Assembly: GCF_048892425.1 (NCBI RefSeq)
Contig: NZ_JBLZHU010000001.1
Location: forward strand, 744,001 to 808,000
Length of the DNA stretch: 64,000 nucleotides
Source of the DNA: Pacificispira sp002696645
GTDB lineage: Bacteria > Pseudomonadota > Alphaproteobacteria > UBA8366 > Aestuariispiraceae
Reading direction: 5' to 3'
Of this stretch, positions 41,972 through 51,514 are shown piece after piece; the first letter of the stretch is position 1, and each line of letters starts with the position of its first letter. Under the pieces are notes generated by a model, which worked only from the letters and a program-made list of their open reading frames with translations, was not told the DNA's origin and made no database searches. The translations under genes were made by a program, and so were the position numbers.

Positions 41972-42658
41972 TCAAAGAGAAATCAAATCCGGCAAGGTTT
42001 CAAGGCTTGTCAGCACGGCCTTAGGCGCGCCTTCCAGCCGTTCCCAGGGCTTTCCAAACCGGTTGATCCAGACAACCTGAAAACCGTAATGCGCCGCCGC
42101 TGCCGCATCCCATCCATTAGAGGACATGAACGCAACAGAGGATCGATCCGATAAGCGAAAATGATCTGTTACCAATTTATAAACGCTTGGGTCGGGCTTG
42201 AAAACGCCAACACTTTCGACGGATAAAACAGCGTCCAGTCGGTCCCCAATACCCGCAGACCCAACCGCGCCCTCCAACATATCCATAGACCCATTGGATA
42301 GGATCGCGGTTTTCAACCCCATTTGCTTTAACTGTCCCAGCATCGCAGGCACTTCTGGATAGGCGGCAAGATTGAAGTATAGATCCAACAGCCTCTGGCG
42401 CAGGTCCGCCCGATCGGACAGTCCCGTTTCCTCCATCGCATAGTCCAGGCCATTTTGAGTGATTTCCCAGAACGGCTTATACGCGGGCATCAGGCTGCGC
42501 AGCCAGGTATATTCCAATTGCTTGGTCCGCCATGTCGCGGAAAGCTGATCTGCCTTGGGACCGATTTCCTGCTTTAAGGTCGCGGCGGCTGCGTGCACAT
42601 CAAACAGTGTGCCATAGGCATCAAAAACGCAGGCTTTTATACCGGTTAAGTGTGTCAT
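41972..42658 (-). CDS. Haloacid dehalogenase, type II
   Basis: A 228-residue L-2-haloacid dehalogenase-like hydrolase. The nucleophile is D13 in VFDAYGTLFDV, SNGSMDML is motif II, the Lys in VGVFKPDPSVY is motif III, and FMSSNGWDAAAAAHYGF is the type II signature around motif IV. It is predicted to hydrolyse 2-haloalkanoates to 2-hydroxyacids; natural substrates are often unclear. It lies between the transglycosylase and dehydratase genes, all on one strand with short gaps. Confidence 0.9.
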   Translation of the reverse strand: MTHLTGIKACVFDAYGTLFDVHAAAATLKQEIGPKADQLSATWRTKQLEYTWLRSLMPAYKPFWEITQNGLDYAMEETGLSDRADLRQRLLDLYFNLAAYPEVPAMLGQLKQMGLKTAILSNGSMDMLEGAVGSAGIGDRLDAVLSVESVGVFKPDPSVYKLVTDHFRLSDRSSVAFMSSNGWDAAAAAHYGFQVVWINRFGKPWERLEGAPKAVLTSLETLPDLISL

Positions 42659-42663
42659 GGCTG

Positions 42664-44670
42664 TTATCCTGTTTCGGCTGTCATGCTGATGGGAACAGAC
42701 CGTCCCGCCGCCCGTTGGCGATACACATTGATGTTTTCCAAAACCCGCTGGACATAGTTGCGGGTTTCAGGGAAGGGGATGGATTCCATCCAGTCGATGA
42801 TTTCCTCAAAATCCATGCTGCGGGGGTCGCCAAAGCGTCTGGACCATTCCACGACCCGGCTTGGTCCGGCATTATAGCCAGCAAAGGCCATTGGCAGCAT
42901 GCCATCAAACTTTTGCAACAGGTCCTTTAGATATGCACTGCCCAGGCGGACATTGTAATCCATATCTCCGGTCAGGGCGGCTTTGTCATAGCGCAGTTTT
43001 TCCCATCCGGAGACGACCTTAGCCGTGCCCGGCATTAATTGCATCAGGCCCAATGCGCCCGCACTGCTGACGGCATCGATATCAAAGCCGCTTTCCTGTC
43101 GGATCAGGCCATGCACGATTGTCAGGTCGGAAAGTTGGCTGGCTTTGAACGGCAGGATCGGATAGCCGGCCAGTGTCACAACCTCTGTCTTGATCGCCTG
43201 GCGAGAGGCAAAGACGGCAAGGTCCAGACGGTCAATATCAGCGGCCAGTTCGGATGTCAGGGTCAAATAGGCCGGATCATTATACTGGCGGGACAGATGC
43301 GCGATTAAGGTGCGCACGGTATCATCTGCGCCCAATTCCCCCAGCATCCGCACCAACCGGGTCAGTTCCGCTTCTTCATAGACGCGGCGATGATCGGGCG
43401 TGATATGCGGGTCGGTTGCAATGACGTTCTGCATTGCGGGGGGCAGTTTCATCGCGGCGACCTGGCCGTAGAAACTGGTCGGGTGCTGGGCCGCGACACT
43501 GTACCATTGTTGCGATATTTCAGCTTTTCCAGCCGCTTCAGCCGCGCGGCCCGCCCAATAGGCTGCCCGGGATCGGCTGACGGGATATCCAACATTGTTA
43601 TACATATCGCGAAAATGTGGGAAGGCCTTTTCCGGATCATTCAGAAAACGCAACGCTACCCAGCCCGAAAACCATTCCGCCTCCGCAAAATCTGCTCCGT
43701 CGGGGACACGGTGTTGGCTGGCGATTGTATAGGCCAGTTCGGCGTTTCCGGCTTCCAGCATATCGCGGGATAGGATCGCGCGTTCGGTCCACCACATTTC
43801 AGGGTGGCTGGTCTGCATATCGGGCCAAGCCAGAAGCTCTATCGCATCGGCGTCCCGTCCTTTGCGGCGGCGCCAGCGCAGGCGCTCAAAAGTAAGGCCA
43901 GGGTCATTTGCTAAATTTGGGGGGACCCGTCCAACAGCGGCATCCACACCGCCTGCCATTCGGGCCAGGCGCATCCGGGCATCGGCTAATTGGCGATAGC
44001 CATCGGGAACACGCCGCATCTGGCGCCCCGCGGCCCCAAAATTGCCGTCCCATATCTGACGGTCCAGCCGATAGATTTCATCTTCCATGGGGACCAGTTT
44101 GCGGAATCTCTGGCGAAATTCATGCTCGTCGCTGCCGGACATATCCAGGTCCCGCCATGCGCGCTTAACCTCATTCTGAACCATGGCCGGAGTGCCTGTG
44201 CGTTCCAGCGCATTGATATACAGGAAAAAGCCATCCCCTGTGGAGGGTGGGTTTTCCCGAAACCAAGCGATGATAACCGGATCGGGCAGGGTGTTGGTCA
44301 TGGCGCGTTCCGCCAGACTCTTTAATCTGTCCAGGCGCGGCCAGGATGGATTGTCGGCAATGAATTTTGTGATTTCGTTAAAGTTGGCCTTTGAATCGCT
44401 GCTTTGCAGATACAGCCATTCGATGGCTTTCGCAGGCAGTTTCTCCATCGCGCGCCCGGCATGGTTCAGGGCGACATCCCAGCGCCCTGCATCCAACGCC
44501 CGGAACGCAATTTCATATTGTTTTTTATCGCTGGGGTTTAACAGATCAGCGTGACTGGTCGATGATAGGGAAATCAGCACCATTACCGTGCCACAGAGGA
44601 CGGCAACAAGAGGGCGCGGCAGTCGGCAGGTATGGCGCATTAAGAGCATTCTGTTAAGCGCTCCGGTCAA
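42664..44670 (-). CDS. slt: Soluble lytic murein transglycosylase
   Basis: A periplasmic enzyme cleaving peptidoglycan to 1,6-anhydromuropeptides. The 668 residues have a signal peptide (ending near STSHADLL), a long superhelical domain of TPR-like helices (about 40-480), and a C-terminal lysozyme-like SLT domain with the catalytic Glu in GLIRQESGFD and the motif SSAGALGLMQLMPGTAK. A later GYNAGP motif is intact. It is divergent from dapA. Confidence 0.95.
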   Translation of the reverse strand: MTGALNRMLLMRHTCRLPRPLVAVLCGTVMVLISLSSTSHADLLNPSDKKQYEIAFRALDAGRWDVALNHAGRAMEKLPAKAIEWLYLQSSDSKANFNEITKFIADNPSWPRLDRLKSLAERAMTNTLPDPVIIAWFRENPPSTGDGFFLYINALERTGTPAMVQNEVKRAWRDLDMSGSDEHEFRQRFRKLVPMEDEIYRLDRQIWDGNFGAAGRQMRRVPDGYRQLADARMRLARMAGGVDAAVGRVPPNLANDPGLTFERLRWRRRKGRDADAIELLAWPDMQTSHPEMWWTERAILSRDMLEAGNAELAYTIASQHRVPDGADFAEAEWFSGWVALRFLNDPEKAFPHFRDMYNNVGYPVSRSRAAYWAGRAAEAAGKAEISQQWYSVAAQHPTSFYGQVAAMKLPPAMQNVIATDPHITPDHRRVYEEAELTRLVRMLGELGADDTVRTLIAHLSRQYNDPAYLTLTSELAADIDRLDLAVFASRQAIKTEVVTLAGYPILPFKASQLSDLTIVHGLIRQESGFDIDAVSSAGALGLMQLMPGTAKVVSGWEKLRYDKAALTGDMDYNVRLGSAYLKDLLQKFDGMLPMAFAGYNAGPSRVVEWSRRFGDPRSMDFEEIIDWMESIPFPETRNYVQRVLENINVYRQRAAGRSVPISMTAETG

Positions 44671-44866
44671 TCAGGTGTTTTTGGCGTTAGCGGATCCTTG
44701 CCTCACTGGCGGCACACTTTCTTAAAAGCCCGCATGGTCTTGCCATGGAAAGAGTATCGGTTGCTTCGCGCGCGCGTGCAACAGGCGAAACTTGGTTTTC
44801 TGGAACACTCGCCAGGATGTGATCTGGTTTCTGGCTTGTTGCTGCGGGCAACCTTATGGTAACAAC

Positions 44867-44907
44867 CCGGTCACTTTCGGCGCCGGAGTCTTCGGCGACC
44901 GGTTTTT
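44867..44907 (+). terminator. Terminator-like hairpin in the dapA leader (possible attenuator)
   Basis: CCGGTC (44867-44872) pairs with GACCGG (44897-44902), with an inner GCCG/CGGC stem, and is followed by T5. It ends 22 bases before the dapA start and just before its ribosome site. No plus-strand gene lies upstream that would need a terminator here, so it could act as an attenuator. A 42-codon open frame ends at the TAA directly before the hairpin but is not lysine-rich. Confidence 0.45.
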
Positions 44908-44929
44908 ACAAGACCAAGGAGTATGGGAC

Positions 44930-45817
44930 ATGCCTGCGATGTTTCGCGGATCGATGACGGCGCTGATCACGCCGATGCACGAGGATGGGTCGGTTGATGA
45001 AGCCGCCTTCGCGAAATTCGTGCAATGGCAGATCGATGAGGGCACCGATGGCGTGATACCCGTTGGCACGACAGGGGAGTCGCCAACACTGTCCCATGAA
45101 GAACACCGCCGCGTGATCGATATCGCCATTGAAGTGGCCGGCGGTAAGGTGCCGGTGATTGCCGGGACGGGATCAAATAATACGCGCGAAGCAATCAGCC
45201 TGACGCATCATGCGAAAGAGGCCGGTGCCGATGCGGCGCTGGTGGTAACGCCCTATTACAATAAGCCCACGCAAGACGGCCTGTATGCGCATTACGCAGC
45301 GATTGCCTCTGCGGTTGATATCCCGATCATCATTTACAATATACCGGGCCGCAGCGTGATTGATATGTCGGTTGCGACAATGGCCCGCCTGGCGCAGGAT
45401 TTTGATACCATCATCGGCGTTAAGGATGCGTCCAACGATTTGGCGCGCCCCCTGGCGACGCGGCTGGCAATTGGTCCTGACTTTGCGCAATTGTCTGGTG
45501 AAGACGCAACGATTGGGGCATTCCTGGCCCAGGGTGGACATGGATGCATTTCGGTGTCTTCCAATGTCGCCCCCAAGCTGTGTGCACAGTTGCATGACAG
45601 CTGGCAGCAGAAGGACTGGGACAGCTTTGAACGGGCACGCGACACGCTGATGCCGATCCATGGCGCGATGTTCTGTCAATCGTCCCCGGCACCGGCCAAG
45701 TTTGGGGCCCATCTGTTGGGCCTGTCGGGGGAAACGGTTCGTCTGCCGCTGGTTTCGGCAACGACTGAAACGAAAGCGATTGTGACCGCAGCGATGAAAA
45801 GCGCTGGTTTGATTTAG
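44930..45817 (+). CDS. dapA: 4-hydroxy-tetrahydrodipicolinate synthase
   Basis: First committed step of lysine and diaminopimelate synthesis, condensing aspartate semialdehyde with pyruvate. The 295 residues include GTTGESPTLSHEEH, Y136 in YNIPGRS and the Schiff-base Lys K165 in GVKDASND. ATG 44930 follows AAGGAG at good distance; the frame open to 44792 would run through the leader hairpin. smpB follows 76 bp later. Confidence 0.97.
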   Translation: MPAMFRGSMTALITPMHEDGSVDEAAFAKFVQWQIDEGTDGVIPVGTTGESPTLSHEEHRRVIDIAIEVAGGKVPVIAGTGSNNTREAISLTHHAKEAGADAALVVTPYYNKPTQDGLYAHYAAIASAVDIPIIIYNIPGRSVIDMSVATMARLAQDFDTIIGVKDASNDLARPLATRLAIGPDFAQLSGEDATIGAFLAQGGHGCISVSSNVAPKLCAQLHDSWQQKDWDSFERARDTLMPIHGAMFCQSSPAPAKFGAHLLGLSGETVRLPLVSATTETKAIVTAAMKSAGLI

Positions 45818-45893
45818 GCGTGTTTGACTTGATGGATGAAAGGAAAATTGCATCCCCCGAAGGGAAGACCATAGAGGGTGCAATGATGAGATC

Positions 45894-46385
45894 ATGGCTG
45901 GGAAGGATAAAAAGAAAAAGCATATGATGGCCACGGGGACAATCGCCGTGAACCGTCGCGCACGCCATGATTATGCCATCGAAGAAGAATATGAGGCAGG
46001 GATCGTCCTGACCGGAACCGAAGTGAAATCGTTGCGGTTGGGGACTGTGAACCTGTCAGATGCCTATGCCGCGCCCAAGGGCGGCGGTGTTTATCTGCAC
46101 AATCTGCATATTGGCGAATATTCGCACGCCCCGATGCGCGCACAGCATGAGCCAAAGCGCATTCGCACCCTGTTATTGCATCGTAAAGAGATGTCAAAAT
46201 TAATGGGGTCGGTGCAGCGGGAAGGGCTGACCTTGATCCCTCTGCGTATGTATTTCAACAATCGGGGTTTGGCGAAAATTGCGCTGGGCCTTGGGCGCGG
46301 TAAGCGTGAATATGATAAGCGCCAGGATATAAAACAGCGGGACTGGAACCGCCGCAAGGCGACGATCCTGCGCAATGAAGGCTAG
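45894..46385 (+). CDS. smpB: SsrA-binding protein SmpB
   Basis: The partner of tmRNA in rescuing stalled ribosomes. The 163 residues are typical: a basic start (AGKDKKKKH), NRRARHDYAIEEEYEAGIVLTGTEVKSLR, the RNA-binding barrel, and the basic C-terminal tail KREYDKRQDIKQRDW that enters the mRNA channel. The tmRNA gene itself is not in this window. The ATG at 45894 is accepted although its ribosome site is weak. Confidence 0.97.
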   Translation: MAGKDKKKKHMMATGTIAVNRRARHDYAIEEEYEAGIVLTGTEVKSLRLGTVNLSDAYAAPKGGGVYLHNLHIGEYSHAPMRAQHEPKRIRTLLLHRKEMSKLMGSVQREGLTLIPLRMYFNNRGLAKIALGLGRGKREYDKRQDIKQRDWNRRKATILRNEG

Positions 46386-46447
46386 GGACGGCTCCTTCGG
46401 GGAAGGCAGTTGGCCGTGTTACGTGGCTGGGGGGAGTGATTGCGTCT

Positions 46448-47311
46448 ATGTCAGGTGTCGCGCTGTGCCTGCTTTCCGCAGGGCTGTTGGGAATCCAGAT
46501 TCCACTTGCTAAATTATCTTACATGGATGGGGCTGATCCCATCGCCCTGGCGATGTTGCGCTGCATTGGTGCGGCGCTGCCCTTCCTGATCTGGGCGAAG
46601 GTGAAGGGGATATCCCTGGCGGTTCCCAGAGATGCCTGGCCCGGTCTATTGACCATTGCTGGCGCTACAACGGCGATTTCCTATGGATATCTGGGTGCGC
46701 TGGGGCGTATCCCGGCCAGTTTGACGGCTCTTCTGTTCTATCTGTATCCCCTGATCGTGCTTGTGATTGCTGCCATTCACGCGCGGGAGCTTCCGGGAAT
46801 TCGTCGCTTGGGTATTTTTACACTGGCCTTTGCGGGACTTGCCCTGGTGTTCGGACCGACCTTGCAGGATCTTGATCCAATCGGTGTGGGGCTGGGCCTG
46901 TTGGCAGCTGTTGGGGCGGCGGTGTATTTCTTCGTCGTTCCCCCTTTGACGAAACGGGTCTCTTCCTTATTGCTGATGGGTTGGTCGAATGCCCTGGTTG
47001 GCCTGCTGTTCATCCCAGGCATGTTGCTGTTGGATGGTGGTTTTCCGCAGCAGATCGGGGGATGGTCGGCGTTTTGGGCTGCTGCGACCGTATACGCGAT
47101 TGGCATGGCCTTGACCTATCCGGCCCTGGCGCGGACGGGGTCGGTAAAAGCGGCGATGTTGTATAATTTTGAGCCTCTGACGATTATCGTCCTGTCGGCG
47201 CTGTTGTTAGGCGACGTCATGACCACCATTCAATATGTTGGTGGCGCCGCTGTATTAATTTCTCTGGTCCTGGCCAGCGCGCGCAGTGCAGAGGATGTTC
47301 TGCCGGATTAG
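46448..47311 (+). CDS. EamA/DMT-family transporter
   Basis: A 287-residue inner-membrane protein with about ten helices in two EamA halves. GLLGIQIPLAKLSY begins the first and LGLLAAVGAAVYFFVVP the second; ALLFYLYPLIVLVIAA and AAMLYNFEPLTIIVLSALLLGD are the matching late-helix motifs. Members export metabolites or amino acids; the substrate is unknown. ATG 46448 is used, but GTG 46436 is open. The 3' end overlaps the convergent EAL-CBS-GGDEF gene by four bases. Confidence 0.88.
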   Translation: MSGVALCLLSAGLLGIQIPLAKLSYMDGADPIALAMLRCIGAALPFLIWAKVKGISLAVPRDAWPGLLTIAGATTAISYGYLGALGRIPASLTALLFYLYPLIVLVIAAIHARELPGIRRLGIFTLAFAGLALVFGPTLQDLDPIGVGLGLLAAVGAAVYFFVVPPLTKRVSSLLLMGWSNALVGLLFIPGMLLLDGGFPQQIGGWSAFWAAATVYAIGMALTYPALARTGSVKAAMLYNFEPLTIIVLSALLLGDVMTTIQYVGGAAVLISLVLASARSAEDVLPD

Positions 47312-49104
47312 CGGTCCTCTTCGGCGCTGCGGTCGACAATATCCAGGGATATGGCGGTTTCCATTTGTTTTGCTGCCTTCTTTCCTTTGGCAATGACATC
47401 AAACAGTTGATCCGGCTCAATCCGGTGCGCCCCCCGGGTCAAGTGGACAATCGCAGCGGCACAGCTCAACAGACCAAAACTCCGCATCTGTCCGTGTCGG
47501 TCTTTTGCTTCCAATTTACCCGCAGTGCGATGTTCGGGCAGATACAACCCCTCAGCATCTGCTTTGAATTTTTCCAATACATGTTTAACAAACCTCTGGA
47601 CGTCATCCTGAGGCAGATCCTTGAATCCAGCAAAAAAGTCATCCCCCCCCACATGCCCCAGAAATCCAGGAAGGGTCATGCTTTCAGCCTGCAGGATATC
47701 GGCAAACAGCGTGATCGCGCGGTCGCCCTGGCGGAAACCATAGCTATCGTTAAAAGGTTTGAAGTCATTGAAATCAAAATAAACAAAGGCCCAGTCTGAT
47801 TCCGGGTGGTCCAGTCCTTTGGTCAGATAGTCTACGACTGAATTGTTTCCAGGAAGCTTGGTCAGTGGGTTTTGATCCCGCGCCATCGTCATGTTTTTCT
47901 CATTAACGATACGCAGCAATGCATCTGCCGTCAGGAACCCGACATAGCAGAAATCTTCAGTGATGATGATCCCATCCTTGTCTTCGCCCGTGGCATAGAT
48001 TTCCAGGATCTTTTCGACTTCGGTATTGATATCCACAATCGGACAGCGGGTCAGAAAATCCTTCAGGCCACGGCCAAGGGCGCGATTCTGTAAAAGTTCG
48101 CGCCCGTATTGAAGGTATATGAAGTCTTTCAGGTCGCCCTCGCGCACAATTCCCAGGGGCGATTGACCGTCCCCCAATACCGGAAAGACGGACTGGGTTT
48201 TGTTTTGCCGGAATTCTTCAAAAACCGTTGTCATGTCATTGTGGATTGAAAGCGCCTGCAACGGTTTTATGAAATCCCGGATCAGAAATTCATCCGTTCC
48301 CCTTTGTCGGCGGTCACGCGCATTTGTCTCTGCCACAATCGGATAGGCGGCTTTCAGGGTATCGTGTTCTGTCGTCGGCCGCGCAATAAAATATCCCTGA
48401 ACCAGATCACATCCAATGCTCTTGCAGGCCAGGAACTCACGTTCGGTCTCAACGCCTTCGGCCAGGACAATGACGCCCAGAACATGGGCCAAATTGACGA
48501 TGGAGGAGACAAACAGCCGCTTTTTGGAATCATCCGCCAGGCCGGAAATGAAAAACCGATCAATTTTGATGAAATCCGGCTGATAGCCAAACAGCATTTG
48601 CACTTCCGAAAAGCCACGCCCGAAATCATCAATCGCCAGCTTGAAACCATATTCGGTACAAAGCTGCAGCGAATCCTCCAAATGCCTGACTGCCAGAAAG
48701 TCATTGGATTCTGACAATTCCATCACAAAGTTTTCCGGCGCAAGACTGTATTGTTCTAATAGTTTTGACGTTTCGTGCGGTTGGTAATCCCGGCTGTCCA
48801 AACAGCGGTTATCGATGTTAAAGAACAGCTTGCTGCCGTGACAGGCTTCCGTTTGCGAGAATTGGGCAATGGCCATGCGCCGTAGAATGATATCAAGGCG
48901 GTTCAGCAAACCCTTGTTCCAGGCATGATCAAATAAGCTGGATATGGTTTTATAGCCAAGCCTGTCGATGTTCCTGAGCAATGCCTCAAACCCGATGCAA
49001 CGCCCGGTGTGAATATTGACGATTGGCTGAAAGGCAAATGTCACAGTTTGAGCAGTGGCACTTAGAAACGCGTCTTCTCGGCTTTTTAGGTCCAGTTCTG
49101 ACAT
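47308..49104 (-). CDS. EAL-CBS-GGDEF hybrid signalling protein
   Basis: A soluble cyclic-di-GMP protein with the uncommon order EAL, two CBS repeats, GGDEF. The EAL domain keeps the key residues: FEALLR, FFNIDN, ELSES, AIDDFGRG, FIKIDR and AEGVET, so phosphodiesterase activity is plausible. CBS repeats (about 270-390 from this start) may bind a nucleotide. The C-terminal GGDEF domain has GGDDF instead of GGDEF and DFNDFKPFND in the metal site, so cyclase activity is uncertain. There are no membrane helices. ATG 49104 is chosen; 49176 is also open. It lies 55-130 bp after the DadA-like gene on the same strand. Confidence 0.88.
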   Translation of the reverse strand: MSELDLKSREDAFLSATAQTVTFAFQPIVNIHTGRCIGFEALLRNIDRLGYKTISSLFDHAWNKGLLNRLDIILRRMAIAQFSQTEACHGSKLFFNIDNRCLDSRDYQPHETSKLLEQYSLAPENFVMELSESNDFLAVRHLEDSLQLCTEYGFKLAIDDFGRGFSEVQMLFGYQPDFIKIDRFFISGLADDSKKRLFVSSIVNLAHVLGVIVLAEGVETEREFLACKSIGCDLVQGYFIARPTTEHDTLKAAYPIVAETNARDRRQRGTDEFLIRDFIKPLQALSIHNDMTTVFEEFRQNKTQSVFPVLGDGQSPLGIVREGDLKDFIYLQYGRELLQNRALGRGLKDFLTRCPIVDINTEVEKILEIYATGEDKDGIIITEDFCYVGFLTADALLRIVNEKNMTMARDQNPLTKLPGNNSVVDYLTKGLDHPESDWAFVYFDFNDFKPFNDSYGFRQGDRAITLFADILQAESMTLPGFLGHVGGDDFFAGFKDLPQDDVQRFVKHVLEKFKADAEGLYLPEHRTAGKLEAKDRHGQMRSFGLLSCAAAIVHLTRGAHRIEPDQLFDVIAKGKKAAKQMETAISLDIVDRSAEEDR

Positions 49105-49231
49105 CTTGAAGCACCCGATCGCAAAAAATCCTTGATGCAAGACCGTATCGGGAAAGTCTAAACAATTTATTACCAAAACTTGGTGTTATAAAACTGTAAC
49201 AAGCGGATGGGTGTTTTGAAGAAGATCGCCT

Positions 49232-50494
49232 TTATCGAAGTGGGCGATAGGCGCTAATGGGGATATTTTCTGACAAACCCGCCTGCGTCCACAAATCCAC
49301 GGCGACCTGTGCTGAAATTGCAGATAGGGTCAGGCCAAGATGGTTGTGACCGAAATTGAAGAAGCCGCGCGGCGTTGCCGGGGCAACACCCAGCACGGGT
49401 AAGGAATCCGGGGTTGCGGGACGATGTCCCATCCATCGATCCCGAACGGTTGAATTCAGTTGGGGCATCATTTCCATCGCTTTGGGTATCAACCGGTTCA
49501 GGCGCCGATAGCTAGGTCCCGCCGTCAACCCGTTGAATTCAGACTGCGTTGTCAGTCTGACCCCCTGTTCCATGGGACACAGGACCATGCTGTTTTCCAC
49601 CCAGAAGGCCGGGCGGGTCGTGCATTTTTCCGGCCTGTCGAACATTGCGTGATAGCCGCGTTCCGCCACCAGCAAGGGGGCTGCCCCCAGGGCCTGTGCA
49701 AACCGTTTTGAAAAGGCCCCGGCACAAATCATCACCCGGTCTGGCTTGTGTTGGGTCACATTGGTTTTAACCGTAATGCGCCCATCCGGATCGACGGTCA
49801 GATCTTCGATGGTTTCACGCAGGAATTTTGCACCTTGCGCCATCGCCTCTGTCGCGACGGCCTCAACCAGCCGCTGGGGGTTCACAGCAAACAGCCCGTC
49901 GGGCTGTAGCATGCCGCGCACAAAGATCGGGGCCAGATTGGGTTCTAATTGACGAACTTCATCCTGACTGAGTATTTCCACCGGCGCACCACGCCGCCGA
50001 AGAAAATCACGTTCCGGGGCGTGATTCTTAAAGCCGTCTTCGCTGGAATAGACTTTCAGCCAGCCAACATCGCGCAACAGCGTTTCGGCGGGCGTGCCGC
50101 GTATCAAATCTTTCCAGGCCGGGGCAGCGGAGCCGCTGAGCGCATACAGGGCCTTGGAATTTGCCTCGGCCCGGCTGGCGCTGCATTCCATCACAAAGCG
50201 CAGAAACCAGGGCAGGGACTTGATCAATTCTGCGGGGTGGATGCTGAGTGGGCCGGTCGGGTCAACCAGCATGCCCGGCACCTGCCAGGGCAGGCCAGGC
50301 TGGGCAAGGGGGGAGGCGGAGGGAACAATTCCACCCGCATTGCCATAACTGGCCCCGGATCCAGGACCGGTCCGATCAATCACCGTGACCTTGAACCCGC
50401 GCCGCGCAAAGGCCAGGGCAGAGGTGCAGCCAACCGCGCCGGCACCTAATATCAGAAGGCTTTCACCGGGGCGGGCTGTCGGATCGTCGGTCAT
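49232..50494 (-). CDS. dadA: D-amino acid dehydrogenase-like FAD oxidoreductase (DadA family)
   Basis: A 420-residue FAD enzyme with the dinucleotide-binding motif GAGAVG (about 17-22), then GASYGNAGGIVPSASPLAQPG typical of DadA, and the C-terminal GHNHLGLTLS flavin segment. It is predicted to oxidise D-amino acids (or a related amine) to the oxo-acid. It is divergent from the aminotransferase-davAB operon across 90 bp, which suggests shared control or linked amino acid catabolism. The exact substrate is not readable. Confidence 0.87.
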   Translation of the reverse strand: MTDDPTARPGESLLILGAGAVGCTSALAFARRGFKVTVIDRTGPGSGASYGNAGGIVPSASPLAQPGLPWQVPGMLVDPTGPLSIHPAELIKSLPWFLRFVMECSASRAEANSKALYALSGSAAPAWKDLIRGTPAETLLRDVGWLKVYSSEDGFKNHAPERDFLRRRGAPVEILSQDEVRQLEPNLAPIFVRGMLQPDGLFAVNPQRLVEAVATEAMAQGAKFLRETIEDLTVDPDGRITVKTNVTQHKPDRVMICAGAFSKRFAQALGAAPLLVAERGYHAMFDRPEKCTTRPAFWVENSMVLCPMEQGVRLTTQSEFNGLTAGPSYRRLNRLIPKAMEMMPQLNSTVRDRWMGHRPATPDSLPVLGVAPATPRGFFNFGHNHLGLTLSAISAQVAVDLWTQAGLSENIPISAYRPLR

Positions 50495-50584
50495 ATTGCG
50501 GTCGCTTTGTCAGGGTGGTACGAGGATTAGGTGTAGGAATACGGAGCCTAGCAGAAACAAAATCAACTGGAAAAGAGATCATCG

Positions 50585-51514
50585 ATGGAAACCGGAAGTC
50601 ATGCCCATGGCGCGGATCCGCGAAATGAAACGGTAAAGATCTATGTTAGGGGCAAGATCGTGCCCCGCGCAGAAGCCACTGTTTCGGTTTTTGATTCAGG
50701 ATTCCTGCTGGGTGATGGAGTGTGGGAGGGGATACGCCTGCATAATGGCCGCCTGGCTTTCATCGATCGTCACTTGGCGCGTTTGTATGAGGGCGCGAAG
50801 GCGATCGATATGGATATTGGGATGAGCCCCGATGCCTTGCACAGTGCCATTCTGGAAACCTGTCGCGCCAATAAGATGACAACCGGTGTTCATATCCGCC
50901 TTGTCGTATCGCGTGGCATGAAAACCACCCCGTTTCAAAGTCCGCGTGCGAATATCGGTCCGGCGACCATCGTCATTATTCCAGAATACAAATCCCCAAA
51001 CCCTGATGTTCTGAAGACCGGGTTGCGGCTGCATACGGTTCATATCCATCGCGGCGCGCCTGACGTGCAGGATCCGTCATGGAACTCCCTCAGCAAGCTG
51101 AACTGTATCGCAGCCTGCATTCAGGCGGAAAAGGCCGGTGCGGACGAGGCCCTGATGCTGGACCCCCAGGGCTTTGTCGCCACCTGCAATTCAACGCATT
51201 TCTTTATCGTGCGGGACGGGGAGGTCTGGACTTCGTCGGGCCAGTATTGTCTGGCGGGAATCACACGTGGCAATGTTCTGCGCGTCGCAACAGAATTGGG
51301 CATTCCAGCGCGGGAGACGACATTCCCTCTGACCAAAGTTTATTCCTCTGATGAAGCCTTTGTGACCGGCACTTTTGCTGGTCTGATCCCCGTGCGGGAA
51401 GTGGACGGTCGGAAAATCGGGTCCGGCGGGTTGGGGCCGGTTACCCAACGCCTCAGACAGGGCTATTATACCCTTATCGAGCGGGAATGTCCGTCAGGAG
51501 AGATTTCGGTATGA
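50585..51514 (+). CDS. Class IV aminotransferase (D-amino acid/branched-chain type)
   Basis: A 309-residue fold-type IV PLP enzyme. The Schiff-base Lys is K171 in NSLSKLNCIAA; FDSGFLLGDGVWEGIRL, ANEAL-type EALMLDPQGFVATCNSTHFF and AGITRGNVL are the usual motifs. It could be a D-amino acid or branched-chain aminotransferase. Its place at the head of the davAB operon suggests action in the same catabolic route, but class IV enzymes usually act on alpha-amino groups, so use of 5-aminovalerate would be unusual. Stop and next start overlap (ATGA). Confidence 0.88.
   Translation: METGSHAHGADPRNETVKIYVRGKIVPRAEATVSVFDSGFLLGDGVWEGIRLHNGRLAFIDRHLARLYEGAKAIDMDIGMSPDALHSAILETCRANKMTTGVHIRLVVSRGMKTTPFQSPRANIGPATIVIIPEYKSPNPDVLKTGLRLHTVHIHRGAPDVQDPSWNSLSKLNCIAACIQAEKAGADEALMLDPQGFVATCNSTHFFIVRDGEVWTSSGQYCLAGITRGNVLRVATELGIPARETTFPLTKVYSSDEAFVTGTFAGLIPVREVDGRKIGSGGLGPVTQRLRQGYYTLIERECPSGEISV

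Noticed and set aside
44709..44929. Lysine riboswitch in front of dapA
   Set aside because: The conserved core of the lysine riboswitch is not visible; only a single terminator-like hairpin is seen.
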